Positions 43,104-51,802 are shown, counted from the first letter of the stretch. The stretch: 64,000 nucleotides of DNA from Gemmatimonadota bacterium (GCA_016191225.1 JACPPC010000015.1:124001-188000); one strand, 5' to 3'. The notes: generated by a model not told the origin, from the letters alone. Program-made: numbers and translations.

Positions 43104-44057
43104 TCAGGGCCCCGCGATGGGCGGCCGGAAGCGGCGCAGCCGGCGTCGCAGCAGGGCGAGGCCGGCGAGGCCGGTCGCCGTGAGCACGAGGCTCGCCGGC
43201 TCGGGCGCGGTGGCGTCCTCGGCGTAGGCCCAGTCCACCTTGGCGTCGTGCGACGCGCCGGCGCCGAGGTCGCAGGTCTTCCCGTCTCCGTTCACCCAGC
43301 CGAAGTGCAGCTTGCCGTCGGCGCCCTTGGTGAGCTCGCGCGTGACCGACTTCAGCGTGTCGCCCTTGGCTCCGAGCGGTCAGTTCGGGTCGATGTAGTC
43401 GATGAGCGCCTTCTCGCCCTTGTCGGGGTTCCACCGCCGGTTGCCGTCCGTCTCGATGAAGTGCAGGCTCGTGAGCGTGACCGCGTGCCCGCCGCCGGCC
43501 AAGGAGAACCCGATCTCCACATCCTCGCCGTCGTGGAGCTTCTGCATGAGGAACTCGAACGTCGGGTCGCCCTTCGTCAGGGACGAGCCGCCCAGCCAGA
43601 GCGCCGGGTCCTCGGCGACCATCCCCGAGTAGCTGAACAGGTCGCAGGCGTAGGTGTCGAGCCAGCTCTTCTTGCCCTCCCAGATCGACTGCGCCGTGCC
43701 GCCGCAATGCACGTCGTTGGCGAGCTGGTCGCGGGTGTCCGTGAGGTCGACCTTGCCGTCGCCGTTGTGGTCGGTGGAGCCGCCCTTGAGCAGCTTGCCC
43801 CCGCTGCCGCCGTTGGTGATGATGAGGTACACGAACGAGTTGACCATCGCGGTCGCGGCGCACCGCGGCCCGTCGTTCGCGAGCGGGGCCGTCGCGCCGG
43901 TGCCCACGAACCTGCCCCAGTCGAGTTGCACACCGACCGTGTCCTGCGCCCGCGCGGTCGGGACGACGCTCGCGAGCATGACGAGCGCGGCGAGCGCACC
44001 GGCAGCCCGCGCCGCCAGCGTGTGCGCGCCCCGGGCGCGTGCCGCACCTGTCCGCAT
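43104..44057 (-). pseudogene. PEP-CTERM protein with C39-like cysteine peptidase domain, interrupted by an in-frame TGA
   Basis: The frame from ATG 44057 encodes a signal peptide (GALAALVMLASVVPTARAQ) and a papain-like C39-type domain: GPRCAATAMVNSF with Cys66 as candidate nucleophile, GGGHAVTLTSL with the candidate His, and DYIDPN. A TGA at 43380-43382 (codon 226) stops it. The same frame then continues unbroken for 91 codons and ends in a full PEP-CTERM tail (APEPASLVLTATGLAGLALLRRRLRR). The single stop separates the enzyme part from its sorting signal. As read, a secreted but unanchored 225-residue protein would be made. I see no selenocysteine-type hairpin after the TGA. A recent nonsense mutation, a base error (TGG) or readthrough are the options. 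Confidence 0.75.
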
Positions 44058-44091
44058 CCTGCCTCCGTCGTCGGCCTGAAGGGTCCCGCAA

Positions 44092-44129
44092 CGAGCGACG
44101 CCCCGCCGGACCGGGCGGGGCGTCGCTCG
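44092..44129 (-). terminator. Strong 16-bp hairpin between two PEP-CTERM genes
   Basis: Arms 44092-44107 and 44114-44129 are perfectly complementary over 16 bp with a GGACCG loop. It lies 15 bp after the stop of the upstream reverse gene and 34 bp before the ATG of the next. No T-run follows. Confidence 0.75.
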
Positions 44130-44144
44130 AATGCCGCCCCGGGG

Positions 44145-44774
44145 TCAGCCGCGCGAGCGGCGGCGTCGGGCAACGACGCCGAGGCCGGCGAGGCCGGTGG
44201 CGAGGAGGGCGATGCTCGACGGCTCGGGCACGACGCGCGTGCCGTAGGCGCCGAACTCGCTGATCGAGTAGTAGCCGTCGCCGTCGTAGGCGCCGAGGGC
44301 GAAGTACCTGGCCGAGAACGCGGTCACCGGCGAGGGCCCGCGCGAGGTCAGTCCGTACGTGCAGCAGGCCGCGTAGTACCCGAGGAACTGCCACGGATCG
44401 ACCGAGGTCGCGCGGAACGCGATCGCGTAGTTGTCGTTGTTGTCGGCCTGCATGCTGACCTTGGAGATGCTGAACACGTTGCCGAGGTCGATCTCGACGA
44501 AGACGTCGAAGAACGAGGAGATCCCGGTGGGGGCGCCGCGATCCCACCAGACCGAGCCGAGGTTCCAGTCCTGGTTCTCCGGCTGCGCGACGCCATCCAC
44601 GAGCAAGCTGGGCGAGGCGAGCGCCGGGGATCCCCACGGCGAGCCCGGGCGGGCGACGCCGAACGGCCCTCCGACGAGCGAGACCGCGGCGCCGGGGGTG
44701 ACGATCGGCTGTGCCGCGGCCGGAATGGCCAGCGCGAGCGAGAGGGCCGCGACTGCGACGTGTCGGACGTTCAT
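44145..44774 (-). CDS. PEP-CTERM protein with discoidin-like domain
   Basis: The 209-residue secreted protein is intact. It has a signal peptide (MNVRHVAVAALSLALAIPAAAQ) and a beta-rich body (DVFVEIDLGNVFSISKVSMQADNNDNYAIAFRATSVDPWQFLGYYA). The body reads like a discoidin/F5-8C carbohydrate-binding domain: the phrase IDLG...ISKV...ADNND is typical. The tail is VVPEPSSIALLATGLAGLGVVARRRR. Exosortase-dependent sorting to the cell surface is expected from family knowledge. It is the only undamaged one of the three PEP-CTERM genes around ychF. Confidence 0.82.
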   Translation of the reverse strand: MNVRHVAVAALSLALAIPAAAQPIVTPGAAVSLVGGPFGVARPGSPWGSPALASPSLLVDGVAQPENQDWNLGSVWWDRGAPTGISSFFDVFVEIDLGNVFSISKVSMQADNNDNYAIAFRATSVDPWQFLGYYAACCTYGLTSRGPSPVTAFSARYFALGAYDGDGYYSISEFGAYGTRVVPEPSSIALLATGLAGLGVVARRRRSRG

Positions 44775-44890
44775 GCGATGCTCCGGGTGTTGGGTGGGGG
44801 GTGTTGTCCAACATCCCGCATAAGCCGTGCCCGCCGTTCGCGGGCCGGGAGCCGGCAAACAGGAGTCGCTCCGCCGCCGCCCGACCGGGG

Positions 44891-45487
44891 CTAATCCGTT
44901 CCGGCGGCGGGACTTGGCCGATTGTACGCGTTCATCGCCGCGAGCACGCCATCGCGCACCCAGGTCTCGCACGCCCCCTCGAGCTGGGGCATGAGGCCAA
45001 CGATTGTGTCGCGCTCCGCCGACCCCATCGGCCCCAGCACATAGTCCGACAGGTCTCGCACCTGCGCCTCCGGGTGCGTGGGACCGACGCCGATCCGGAG
45101 CCGCGCATACTGCCGGTGCGCGAGCATGTGCTCCACGTCCTTGAGCCCGTTGTGGCCCCCCGCCGAGCCGTTGGCGCGCAGGCGGAAGCGCCCGACCGGG
45201 AGCTGCACCTCGTCGACGACGATGAGCAGGTCGCGCGGCACCTCGAAGCCAGCGCGGCGCACCAGGGGGCGGATCGCCTGCCCGCTGAGGTTCATGTACG
45301 ATTGCGGCTTGCAGAGCCGCACCCGCAGGCCGCCCACACTCCCCTCGCAGGCGAGGGTCTCGCCGCTGCCATGCCAGGGGCCGAAACGCCAAACGTCGGC
45401 CAGGTGGTCGATGACCCACCAGCCGACGTTGTGGCGCGTGCGATCGTACTTGCGTCCCGGGTTGCCGAGGCCGACGATGAGCTTCAC
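44891..45487 (-). CDS. pth: Peptidyl-tRNA hydrolase
   Basis: The 198-residue cytoplasmic enzyme frees tRNA from dropped-off peptidyl-tRNA. Motifs: IVGLGNPGRKYDRTRHNVGWWV (catalytic His in RHNVGW), KPQSYMNLSGQAI, DEVQLPVGRFRLRANGSAGGHNGLKD and RLRIGVG. Family members usually have DD-(L/I) where this one has VVDEVQLP, a mild deviation. The GTG at 45487 precedes KLIVGLGNPG exactly as in relatives. It follows rplY by 22 bp. Confidence 0.95.
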   Translation of the reverse strand: MKLIVGLGNPGRKYDRTRHNVGWWVIDHLADVWRFGPWHGSGETLACEGSVGGLRVRLCKPQSYMNLSGQAIRPLVRRAGFEVPRDLLIVVDEVQLPVGRFRLRANGSAGGHNGLKDVEHMLAHRQYARLRIGVGPTHPEAQVRDLSDYVLGPMGSAERDTIVGLMPQLEGACETWVRDGVLAAMNAYNRPSPAAGTD

Positions 45488-45509
45488 GCGGCGAGCGGCA
45501 CGGCGCCGG

Positions 45510-46184
45510 TTACTTCTTCTCCTCGACCGCTTCCTCGTCGTCCGGCTTTGCCTTGCGGATGAGTTCCGGCTCGGCCGGCGCCTCGGCCGCCGCACCCTCC
45601 ACCGCGGCCGGCGTGGCCTCGACGACGGCCTTCGGAATGGCGCAGACGCAGACGGTCGCATCGCCGTCGGTGAGGACCTCGATTCCCTCGGCGAGGGAGA
45701 TCTCGGAGACGTGAATCGAGTGGCCGATCGTGAGGGCGCCGACGTCGACGTCGATGTGGTTGGGGATCAGCGCCGGGTCGACGCGGATCTCGAGGTCGCG
45801 CAGGGTCTGGTCCATGATGCCGCCGGCGAGGCGGACCCCCTCGGACGAGCCGGTGAGGCGGATCGGGATGCGCACCGTGACCTTCTCGCCGGCAACGAGT
45901 TCCTGGAAGTCGACGTGGAGGATCTGCTTCCTGAACGGGTGGCGCTGGATCTCGCGGATCAGCGTGCGCGACGTGGCGCCGTCGACGTTGAGCTCGATCA
46001 CGGTCGCCTCGGCGGCGATGCGCTCGAGGAGGCGGCCGAGTTCCTTGGCGTTGATCGTCAGCGACTGGGGGGCGCGCTTGTGGCCGTAGATGATCGCGGG
46101 CACGCGGCCCTCGCGACGGTTGGCGCGCGAGGCGCCCTTGCCGGATTCGGCGCGGGCGGCGGCGGAGAGGGAAGCAATGGCCAT
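45510..46184 (-). CDS. rplY: Ribosomal protein L25, long TL5/CTC form
   Basis: The 224-residue 5S-rRNA-binding protein of the two-domain CTC type has the L25 domain (residues about 5-95; REGRVPAIIYGHKRAPQSLTINAKEL, HVDFQEL), then the TL5 beta-domain (IRLTGSSEGVRLAGGIMDQTLRDLEIRVDPALIP) and an acidic A/E-rich tail. In many bacteria this form is linked to general stress. It sits between prs and pth as in the conserved block. Confidence 0.95.
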   Translation of the reverse strand: MAIASLSAAARAESGKGASRANRREGRVPAIIYGHKRAPQSLTINAKELGRLLERIAAEATVIELNVDGATSRTLIREIQRHPFRKQILHVDFQELVAGEKVTVRIPIRLTGSSEGVRLAGGIMDQTLRDLEIRVDPALIPNHIDVDVGALTIGHSIHVSEISLAEGIEVLTDGDATVCVCAIPKAVVEATPAAVEGAAAEAPAEPELIRKAKPDDEEAVEEKK

Positions 46185-46217
46185 GACGGAACCTGACGGG
46201 GAATGAGCGTGGACGAT

Positions 46218-47171
46218 TCAGTCGAACAGCGAGCTGACCGACTGCTCGCTGTGCGTGTAGCGGACGGCCTTGGCGAGCAGTTCGCCCACCGAGAGCACCA
46301 CCAGCGTGGGGAAGCGGCGTTCGGAGGGGATGAGCATCGTGTCCGTCACCGCGACTTCCGCGATGGGGGCCGCTGCCAGCCGCTCGACCGCGGGGCCGGA
46401 GAAGAGCGCATGCGTGCAGCACGCGTAGACGTCCGCGGCACCCAGTTGCTTGAGCGCCCGCGCCGCCTCCGAGATCGTCCCCGCCGTGTCGATCATGTCA
46501 TCGACGAGGAGGCAGTCCCGGCCCTCCACCTCACCGACCACGTTCAGCACCTCGGCGACGTTCGCCGCGGGCCGCCGCTTGTCGATGATCGCCAGCGTGC
46601 CGTTGAGCCGCTTGGCGAATCCCCGCGCCATCTTGGCCGACCCGACATCGGGGGCCACGACGACGAGATCCTTCAGTTGTTTCCTGCGATAGTGCGACAC
46701 GAGCACCGGGGCCGCGTAGAGGTGGTCGACCGGCACGTCGAAGAACCCCTGCAGCTGGTGCTGGTGGAAGTCGAGCCCGAGCACCCGGTCGGCCCCGGCG
46801 GTCTCGATCAGGTTGGCCACGAGCTTGGCCCCGATCGCGACGCGCGGCTGGTCCTTGCGGTCCTGCCGCGCGTAGCCGTAATACGGCATGACGCAGGTGA
46901 TGCGCGCCGCCGACGCCCGCCGTGCCGCGTCGATCAGGAGCAGGAGCTCCATCACGTTCTCGGCGGGCGGGTTGGTCGGCTGCACGATGAAGACATCCGC
47001 ACCGCGGATGTTCTCATCGATCCGGACGAAGATCTCCCCGTCGGCGAACCGGGTGGTCGTGCAGCGGGCGAGGTCGACGCCAAGGTGGCGCGCGATCTCC
47101 TCGGCGAGCGGCCGGTTGGCCGTCCCCGACAGCAGCTTGAACCCGTGGACCGGAGGGAGTGACCCGTCCAT
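46218..47171 (-). CDS. prs: Ribose-phosphate pyrophosphokinase
   Basis: Makes PRPP from ribose 5-phosphate and ATP for nucleotide, His and Trp synthesis. The 317-residue product shows KLLSGTANRPLAEEIA, RFADGEIFVRIDENIRGADVFIVQ, PYYGYARQDRK (ATP flexible loop) and the PRPP loop LLVDDMIDTAGTI. Length and motifs are standard. The gene lies 68 bp downstream of tRNA-Gln and may share its transcript. Confidence 0.97.
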   Translation of the reverse strand: MDGSLPPVHGFKLLSGTANRPLAEEIARHLGVDLARCTTTRFADGEIFVRIDENIRGADVFIVQPTNPPAENVMELLLLIDAARRASAARITCVMPYYGYARQDRKDQPRVAIGAKLVANLIETAGADRVLGLDFHQHQLQGFFDVPVDHLYAAPVLVSHYRRKQLKDLVVVAPDVGSAKMARGFAKRLNGTLAIIDKRRPAANVAEVLNVVGEVEGRDCLLVDDMIDTAGTISEAARALKQLGAADVYACCTHALFSGPAVERLAAAPIAEVAVTDTMLIPSERRFPTLVVLSVGELLAKAVRYTHSEQSVSSLFD

Positions 47172-47239
47172 CAGCGCAGCCCTGAAGCCTAGTCGGGGAA
47201 AGGAGTTGCGTCAATCGGGCCACGATCGGCGCGGTCCGA

Positions 47240-47310
47240 TTGCCCCTGGTGGATTCGAACCACCATTCGCGGATCCAAAGTCCGCTGTCCTGCCATTGGA
47301 CGAAGGGGCA
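47240..47310 (-). tRNA. tRNA-Gln (anticodon UUG)
   Basis: Read on the reverse strand it has a 7-bp acceptor (TGCCCCT/AGGGGCA), a D arm with GTCC/GGAC, and the anticodon stem GCGGA/TCCGC with loop CTTTGGA and anticodon TTG. The T arm is GGTGG-TTCGAAT-CCACC. The discriminator is A and CCA is not encoded. It lies between ispE and prs, an arrangement also known from Proteobacteria. Confidence 0.96.
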
Positions 47311-47361
47311 TGAGCACCTGAACGTGCGATTGTCGCGGCCGACGGATCGAGGGGCGGAAAG

Positions 47362-48282
47362 CTACTCCAGCCACTCGACCGGAGCAACGCGCATCGCCGT
47401 GCGGGTGCTCAGGATACGCTCCCCATCTCGCGTCGCCACCGGCGCCTCGCCGCGAACGACCGTTTCCGGGAGGCAGAAGACGCTCGAGCCGGAGCCGGAC
47501 AGGAGGGCGATGGTCGAGTCCCCCCACCGCTGGCGCGACGCCGGCTGGCGCAACGACTGCAGCACCTCGCCCACGCGGGGCAACCGCGGCACGACCACTG
47601 CCTCGAAGTCGTTCGACGCCAGGCGGGCGACCTGTGACCAGAGGCTGACCCCGAGCGACACGGCGCGGCTGCGGTGCATGGCCGCCTGCCCGGCGCGCGC
47701 CTCGTCGAGCCATCGGTACGCGTCGGCGGTGGCGACCCCCTCGCTGAAGCAGAACAGCCAGCAGTCCCGCGGTGGGAGGGGGCTGAGGGGCTCGAGCTGC
47801 TCGCCGTAGCCCCAGCCGAACGAGAGGCCGTGCTCGCTCGCGGCGAACGGAACGTCGGCGCCGAGCCCGGCGGCGATCTCGAGCAGTCGCGCCGCCGCGA
47901 TGGGACGTGGCGCGAGGGCATTCAGGATGCGGAGCACGGCGCCGGCATCGGCGCTGCCGCCACCGAGGCCGCCACCCACCGGAAGGCGCTTCTCGATCTC
48001 GATCGCGAATCCCCCCGGCCACGCCGCCTCGGCGGCAAACGCGGCCGCGGCGCGCCAGGCGAGATTCTGCTCGACGGGGCCGAGTCCGGCGGCCGGCATC
48101 ATCGGTCCCGAGCAGTCGAGCGAGCGGGGGCCGGTCGTGGCGCGCACGCTGACGAGGTCGCCGAGTTCGAGGCGGCAGAAGAGGGTCTCGAGCTGGTGAT
48201 ACCCGCTCGCCTCGCGGTCGAGTACCCGCAGGAAGAGGTTCACCTTGGCCTGCGCGGTCGCGCGGGCGGCCGTGCCACTCAC
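47362..48282 (-). CDS. ispE: 4-diphosphocytidyl-2-C-methyl-D-erythritol kinase
   Basis: GHMP-family kinase of the MEP isoprenoid pathway. The 306-residue product has AQAKVNLFLRVLDREASGYHQLETLF at the start, the ATP-binding glycine/serine loop LPVGGGLGGGSADAGAVLRIL, GADVPF, and a late LLSGSGSSVFCL. The motifs are complete. GTG 48282 overlaps the stop of the flippase-like gene. It lies upstream of tRNA-Gln and prs. Confidence 0.94.
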   Translation of the reverse strand: MSGTAARATAQAKVNLFLRVLDREASGYHQLETLFCRLELGDLVSVRATTGPRSLDCSGPMMPAAGLGPVEQNLAWRAAAAFAAEAAWPGGFAIEIEKRLPVGGGLGGGSADAGAVLRILNALAPRPIAAARLLEIAAGLGADVPFAASEHGLSFGWGYGEQLEPLSPLPPRDCWLFCFSEGVATADAYRWLDEARAGQAAMHRSRAVSLGVSLWSQVARLASNDFEAVVVPRLPRVGEVLQSLRQPASRQRWGDSTIALLSGSGSSVFCLPETVVRGEAPVATRDGERILSTRTAMRVAPVEWLE

Positions 48283-49301
48283 CCGGTGCCCTCGCCCCGG
48301 GAGGCGGAGCGCGCCATCTCGCCGAGCGAGACGCCCAGCTGCCCGAAGTACCACGCGCCGATGGCGGTGATGGGAATGTACGTGACCACGTGGTAGGCGA
48401 TCGCCCAGGTGACGGCGAGGGTCGCGTCGGTGCCGTAGATGCCGAGCCCGACCTTGCCAAGGGCCTCGAACAGGCCGAAGAAGCCCGGCGCGACGGGCAC
48501 CGCGCTGCCGACCGCGATCAGCCCCTGCAGGAAGAAGGCCGCCGAGAGGGGCACCGCGATCCCCACCGCGCGAAAGCCGATCCAGAACGCGACCGCGTTG
48601 AGGGACCAGTGGAGGATGGTCCAGAGCAGGACTTCGATCGCGCGGCCCGGGTGCCGGAGGACGCCGAGTCCGGAGGCGAAGTTGCGAATGAAGGCGATGC
48701 CGCGCTCCTCGATCCCCGGCGCCACCCGGCCGGCGAGGAGCTCGAACAGCCGCTCGATCGTGGCCGGGAACCAGGCGAGAGTGCCAAGGCCGGCCACGCC
48801 CACGGCGACCACCGCCCCCAGCACGCCGGCCCAGCGGAGCACGGAGTACCCGGCCACCGGCGCGCCGCTGGGAAAGGCGGGATCGATGGTGGCGAGGAGC
48901 ATCATGGAGATGATCACCACCGCGTCGAACAGCCGGTCCACGCCCACCGAGGCGAAGGAGGCGGAGAAGGGGACGTCGGGGCGCTCGCGGCTGAGCACGA
49001 AGGCGCGGGCGAGCTCGCCGGCGCGCACGGGGACGACGTTGGTGATCATGAACCCGATCGCCACGCCATGCCACAGGGGGGCGAAGGGGAGGCGCGGCGC
49101 GACAGTGGCGAGGATCGGGCGCCAGCGCATGGCGCGGGTCGGGAAGGTGCAGGTGGCGACGACGGCCGCGAGGGCCAGGAGGGGCGGGTGCGCGGCCGCG
49201 ACGGCGCGGGCGACATCCGCGAAGTGGATGTCGCGGAGCGCGAACCAGAGAAGCGCGGCGCTCAGGACGAACCCGAGCGCTCCGCGCCAGCCGATCTTCA
49301 C
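48279..49301 (-). CDS. YbhN/LPG_synthase_TM-type flippase-like membrane protein
   Basis: The 340-residue inner-membrane protein of the lysylphosphatidylglycerol-synthase transmembrane family (UPF0104) has about eight helices. Typical parts are RWRPILATVAPRLPFAPLWHGVAIGFMITNVVPVRAGELARAF (the NxxP-x-RAGE-x-R signature), VDRLFDAVVIISMMLL, and APGFFGLFEALGKVGLGIYG. Relatives move lipids or lack the synthase domain altogether, and the specific substrate is unknown. It is coupled to ispE by GTGA overlap and follows the Hpt-like gene by 6 bp. Confidence 0.85.
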   Translation of the reverse strand: MKIGWRGALGFVLSAALLWFALRDIHFADVARAVAAAHPPLLALAAVVATCTFPTRAMRWRPILATVAPRLPFAPLWHGVAIGFMITNVVPVRAGELARAFVLSRERPDVPFSASFASVGVDRLFDAVVIISMMLLATIDPAFPSGAPVAGYSVLRWAGVLGAVVAVGVAGLGTLAWFPATIERLFELLAGRVAPGIEERGIAFIRNFASGLGVLRHPGRAIEVLLWTILHWSLNAVAFWIGFRAVGIAVPLSAAFFLQGLIAVGSAVPVAPGFFGLFEALGKVGLGIYGTDATLAVTWAIAYHVVTYIPITAIGAWYFGQLGVSLGEMARSASRGEGTG

Positions 49302-49307
49302 GTGGCC

Positions 49308-50882
49308 CTACTCCGCGGCGACGAGGTCGAGCAGGGCGAACAACTCGTCGAGCGCCTCGGCCGTGGGCTCGGCGTTGCGGCGCCTGAAGTCGTCGCGGAT
49401 CGCGATCGCCCGCTCGAGGGCGGCCCGGCCGCGGTACTCGAGCTGCTCGATGGGGACGAGGCTGTCGTCCTCGACGGCGACGGGCTCGGCCATCGGCTCG
49501 GTTTCGAGGCGCCCCAGTCCCGCAATGCCGGCGCCGAGGAGGTCGTGCAAGCGCTGGCCGCTGGGCGGTCCCTCGGTGTCGACGACGCCTGCGGATATGG
49601 GGGTGGGCGTGCTCGAACGCCAGGTGGGCGACGGCACGGCGAGCGGCCCCCCCTGCGGCGTGGGGGCGCCCACCAGCGGCAGGTCGGGCGGGGGCGAGTT
49701 GAGGATCGCGGAGATGCGCCCGATCGGGTCGCCGCCGGTGTGCGCCAGGAGGGCGGCGACCTCGTCGAGCTGCGCGAGGTAGCCTTTCTCGAGCCGCGTG
49801 GCGCCCTCGAACGAGCGCTGCGCGAACTTGGACACGGCCTCCTCGGCGAACGAGTCGGCGGTGTTCATGAGGGTGCGCAAGGCGCTGCCGAGCTCGCGGG
49901 CCACGCGGTCGCGGGCCACGATGTCGGCGGCGGCGCGGGCGTCGCCCACGAGGCGGCGGAGGTGCTCGGCGAGGCTGACGACTTCGAGGCGGAAGCGCTG
50001 GTGCGGTGTGGACGGCGGCGACGACGAGCGCTCGACGATGTGGGGGCCGTCGTCGGCGAAGAAGAGGGTGGCGATCGGCACGACGCGCTCGCTGTCGACG
50101 GCCTCGCCGGCAAGGGAGGCCATGGCGGTGGCGAATCGGCCGGCCTCGGGGGCCTGCGGGTTGGGGCGGTCGCCGGCGCGGAGGGCGGCCGTGGCGCGGG
50201 CGAGCAGCTCGGTCGCGGCGGCGAACACCTCGTGCATGGCGTCGGTGATGGTGGCAGCCCCCCGCTCGAGGGGCCGCAGCGCGCGCTCGATCCCCTCGAC
50301 GACCTCGCCCAGTGGGGGCAGGTCCTTGAGGGCGGCGATGCCGCGCAGGCGGCGCACCCGCTGCACGAGGGTCTCGTAGAGGCCGCGGTCGGCGGGGCGG
50401 GCGCGCAGGCCGGCGAGGGCCATGGCAAGCTCGTCGGCCTCGAGGGCGAGGAAGGCGGTGCCGATCGCGCCGACGGCGGGGGCGGTGGCCGGCCCCCTCG
50501 GCACGGGCGGGGCGAGCCGGTCGAGGTCCTGGGTACGGCCGCGGGCCTTGGCCTGCTCGACGTCGCCCCAGTTGCGAACGGAGTGGAGGAGGACCTTGAG
50601 GTCGTCGACGGCGCCGATGAGGGCGCCCTTCACGCCGAGGTCCCAGCCGAGGGTGCCCTCCTTGAGCGCCCGGGCGACGCGCTCGACGGCGCCGGCGAGG
50701 TCGGCGAAGCCGGTCAGCCTGGCCATGGTGGCGGAGCCGCGCAGCCGGCGGGCCTCGCGCTGCAGCGCGTCGGACGGGGGCCCGGCGTCGCCGGCTCGCG
50801 CGAGCAATCCGTCGAGCTGCTCGAGGCATTCCCCCGCCTCGAGGACGAAAAAGTCGAGCAACCCGCCTGAGCCAGCCGTCAT
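49308..50882 (-). CDS. Hpt-like helical protein without phosphorylatable histidines
   Basis: The 524-residue cytoplasmic protein is rich in Ala and Leu helices. The first 105 residues follow the Hpt domain of CheA-type proteins, but the histidine in the A-H-(x)-L-(K/R)-G-S motif is arginine (AR45RLRGSATM). A second, similar segment near residue 170 reads VRRLRGIAALKDL, again without His. The middle shows DEVxx-like helical bundles (FAAATELLARATAALRAGD, VVSLAEHLRRLVGDARAAADIVARDRVARELGSALRTL). After a Pro/Ser-rich linker comes a C-terminal helix pair. No CheA kinase domain is present. It is probably a scaffold derived from a phosphotransfer protein (inference). It starts an operon with the flippase-like gene and ispE. 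Confidence 0.6.
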   Translation of the reverse strand: MTAGSGGLLDFFVLEAGECLEQLDGLLARAGDAGPPSDALQREARRLRGSATMARLTGFADLAGAVERVARALKEGTLGWDLGVKGALIGAVDDLKVLLHSVRNWGDVEQAKARGRTQDLDRLAPPVPRGPATAPAVGAIGTAFLALEADELAMALAGLRARPADRGLYETLVQRVRRLRGIAALKDLPPLGEVVEGIERALRPLERGAATITDAMHEVFAAATELLARATAALRAGDRPNPQAPEAGRFATAMASLAGEAVDSERVVPIATLFFADDGPHIVERSSSPPSTPHQRFRLEVVSLAEHLRRLVGDARAAADIVARDRVARELGSALRTLMNTADSFAEEAVSKFAQRSFEGATRLEKGYLAQLDEVAALLAHTGGDPIGRISAILNSPPPDLPLVGAPTPQGGPLAVPSPTWRSSTPTPISAGVVDTEGPPSGQRLHDLLGAGIAGLGRLETEPMAEPVAVEDDSLVPIEQLEYRGRAALERAIAIRDDFRRRNAEPTAEALDELFALLDLVAAE

Positions 50883-50918
50883 GCACGCTCCGTGAGAACC
50901 TGCACCACCGCGATGCCG

Positions 50919-50948
50919 AAGCTACGAACCGGACCCTTGGAGGGTCAA
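50919..50948 (-). promoter_or_regulatory. Promoter with overlapping dyad upstream of the Hpt-like gene
   Basis: On the reverse strand TTGACC (50943-50948) and TAGCTT (50919-50924) are 18 bp apart. A 6-bp dyad GACCCT-TGG-AGGGTC (50932-50946) covers part of the -35 box and the spacer, a common position for a repressor site. Confidence 0.45.
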
Positions 50949-50963
50949 CATCGGCCAGCTGCC

Positions 50964-51005
50964 GGGACGCCGCCCGGTCGGCGGCTCCGCGGCGCCCGGC
51001 GTCCC
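50964..51005 (-). terminator. Hairpin directly after pdxJ
   Basis: GGGACGCCG (50964-50972) and CGGCGTCCC (50997-51005) form a 9-bp stem beginning right next to the pdxJ stop. The 24-nt loop can pair further inside. There is no T-run. Confidence 0.5.
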
Positions 51006-51725
51006 TCAAGGTCGGGCCGCGTCCATCGCCCCCCGCATCTCGCGCACCGCCGCCCCGAGGCCCGCAAAGACCGCGCGGCTGACGAGGTGATGTCCGATGT
51101 TCAGCTCCTCGACCTCCGGGATCGCCGCCACCGGCCCGACGTTGCGGACGGTGAGCCCGTGCCCGGCATGCACCGCCAGTCCGAGCCCGGCGCCGATTCG
51201 TGACGCATCGCGCAGCGCGGCGAGGGCCGGCCCGTCGCCGGGATGATGCGCGTAGGTGCCGGTGTGGAGCTCGATCGCGTGCGCGCCGAGGGCGTGGGAG
51301 GCCCGGACCCTCGTCGCGTCGGGGTCGATGAACAGCGACACGCGGATCCCCGCGCCGCGCAGTCGCTCGATGGACGAGGCCAGTCCGGCCGGGTCACGCG
51401 TGACGTCGAGCCCGCCCTCGGTCGTCACTTCCTCGCGTCGCTCCGGGACGAGGGTGACCTGGAAGGGGTGCAGGCGGAGGGCGAGTCCGACCATCGCCGC
51501 CGTGTTGGCGATCTCGAGGTTGAAGACGGTGCGGACGGAACGGGCGAGGGACTCGATGTCGGCGTCCTGCATGTGCCGGCGGTCCTCGCGGAGGTGGGCG
51601 GTGATGCCGTCGGCGCCGGCCTCCTCGCAGAGGGCGGCGGCGGCGACGGGATCGGGCTCGTCGGTGCGGCGCGCCTGGCGGATGGTGGCGACGTGGTCGA
51701 CGTTGACGTAGAGGCGCTGGTGCAC
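51006..51725 (-). CDS. pdxJ: Pyridoxine 5'-phosphate synthase
   Basis: Last step of de novo vitamin B6 synthesis, condensing 1-deoxyxylulose 5-phosphate with 3-amino-1-hydroxyacetone phosphate. The 239-residue TIM barrel has [34 protein letters not shown] (catalytic His and Arg), [18 protein letters not shown] and [15 protein letters not shown]. It is intact. It is monocistronic or the end of its own unit, followed by a hairpin, and divergent from a small lipoprotein gene. Confidence 0.96.
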   Translation of the reverse strand: MHQRLYVNVDHVATIRQARRTDEPDPVAAAALCEEAGADGITAHLREDRRHMQDADIESLARSVRTVFNLEIANTAAMVGLALRLHPFQVTLVPERREEVTTEGGLDVTRDPAGLASSIERLRGAGIRVSLFIDPDATRVRASHALGAHAIELHTGTYAHHPGDGPALAALRDASRIGAGLGLAVHAGHGLTVRNVGPVAAIPEVEELNIGHHLVSRAVFAGLGAAVREMRGAMDAARP

Positions 51726-51802
51726 GGCGGAAGCGAGGTCGAAGGTTGCTGGTGTGACGGACGACGGATTACGATGTCACAGGCCCAACGGAGGCATGTC
51801 GC

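Noticed and set aside
43380..43382. Selenocysteine codon at the TGA of the PEP-CTERM peptidase gene
   Set aside because: No hairpin of the bacterial SECIS type follows, and the site is not at a catalytic cysteine position.
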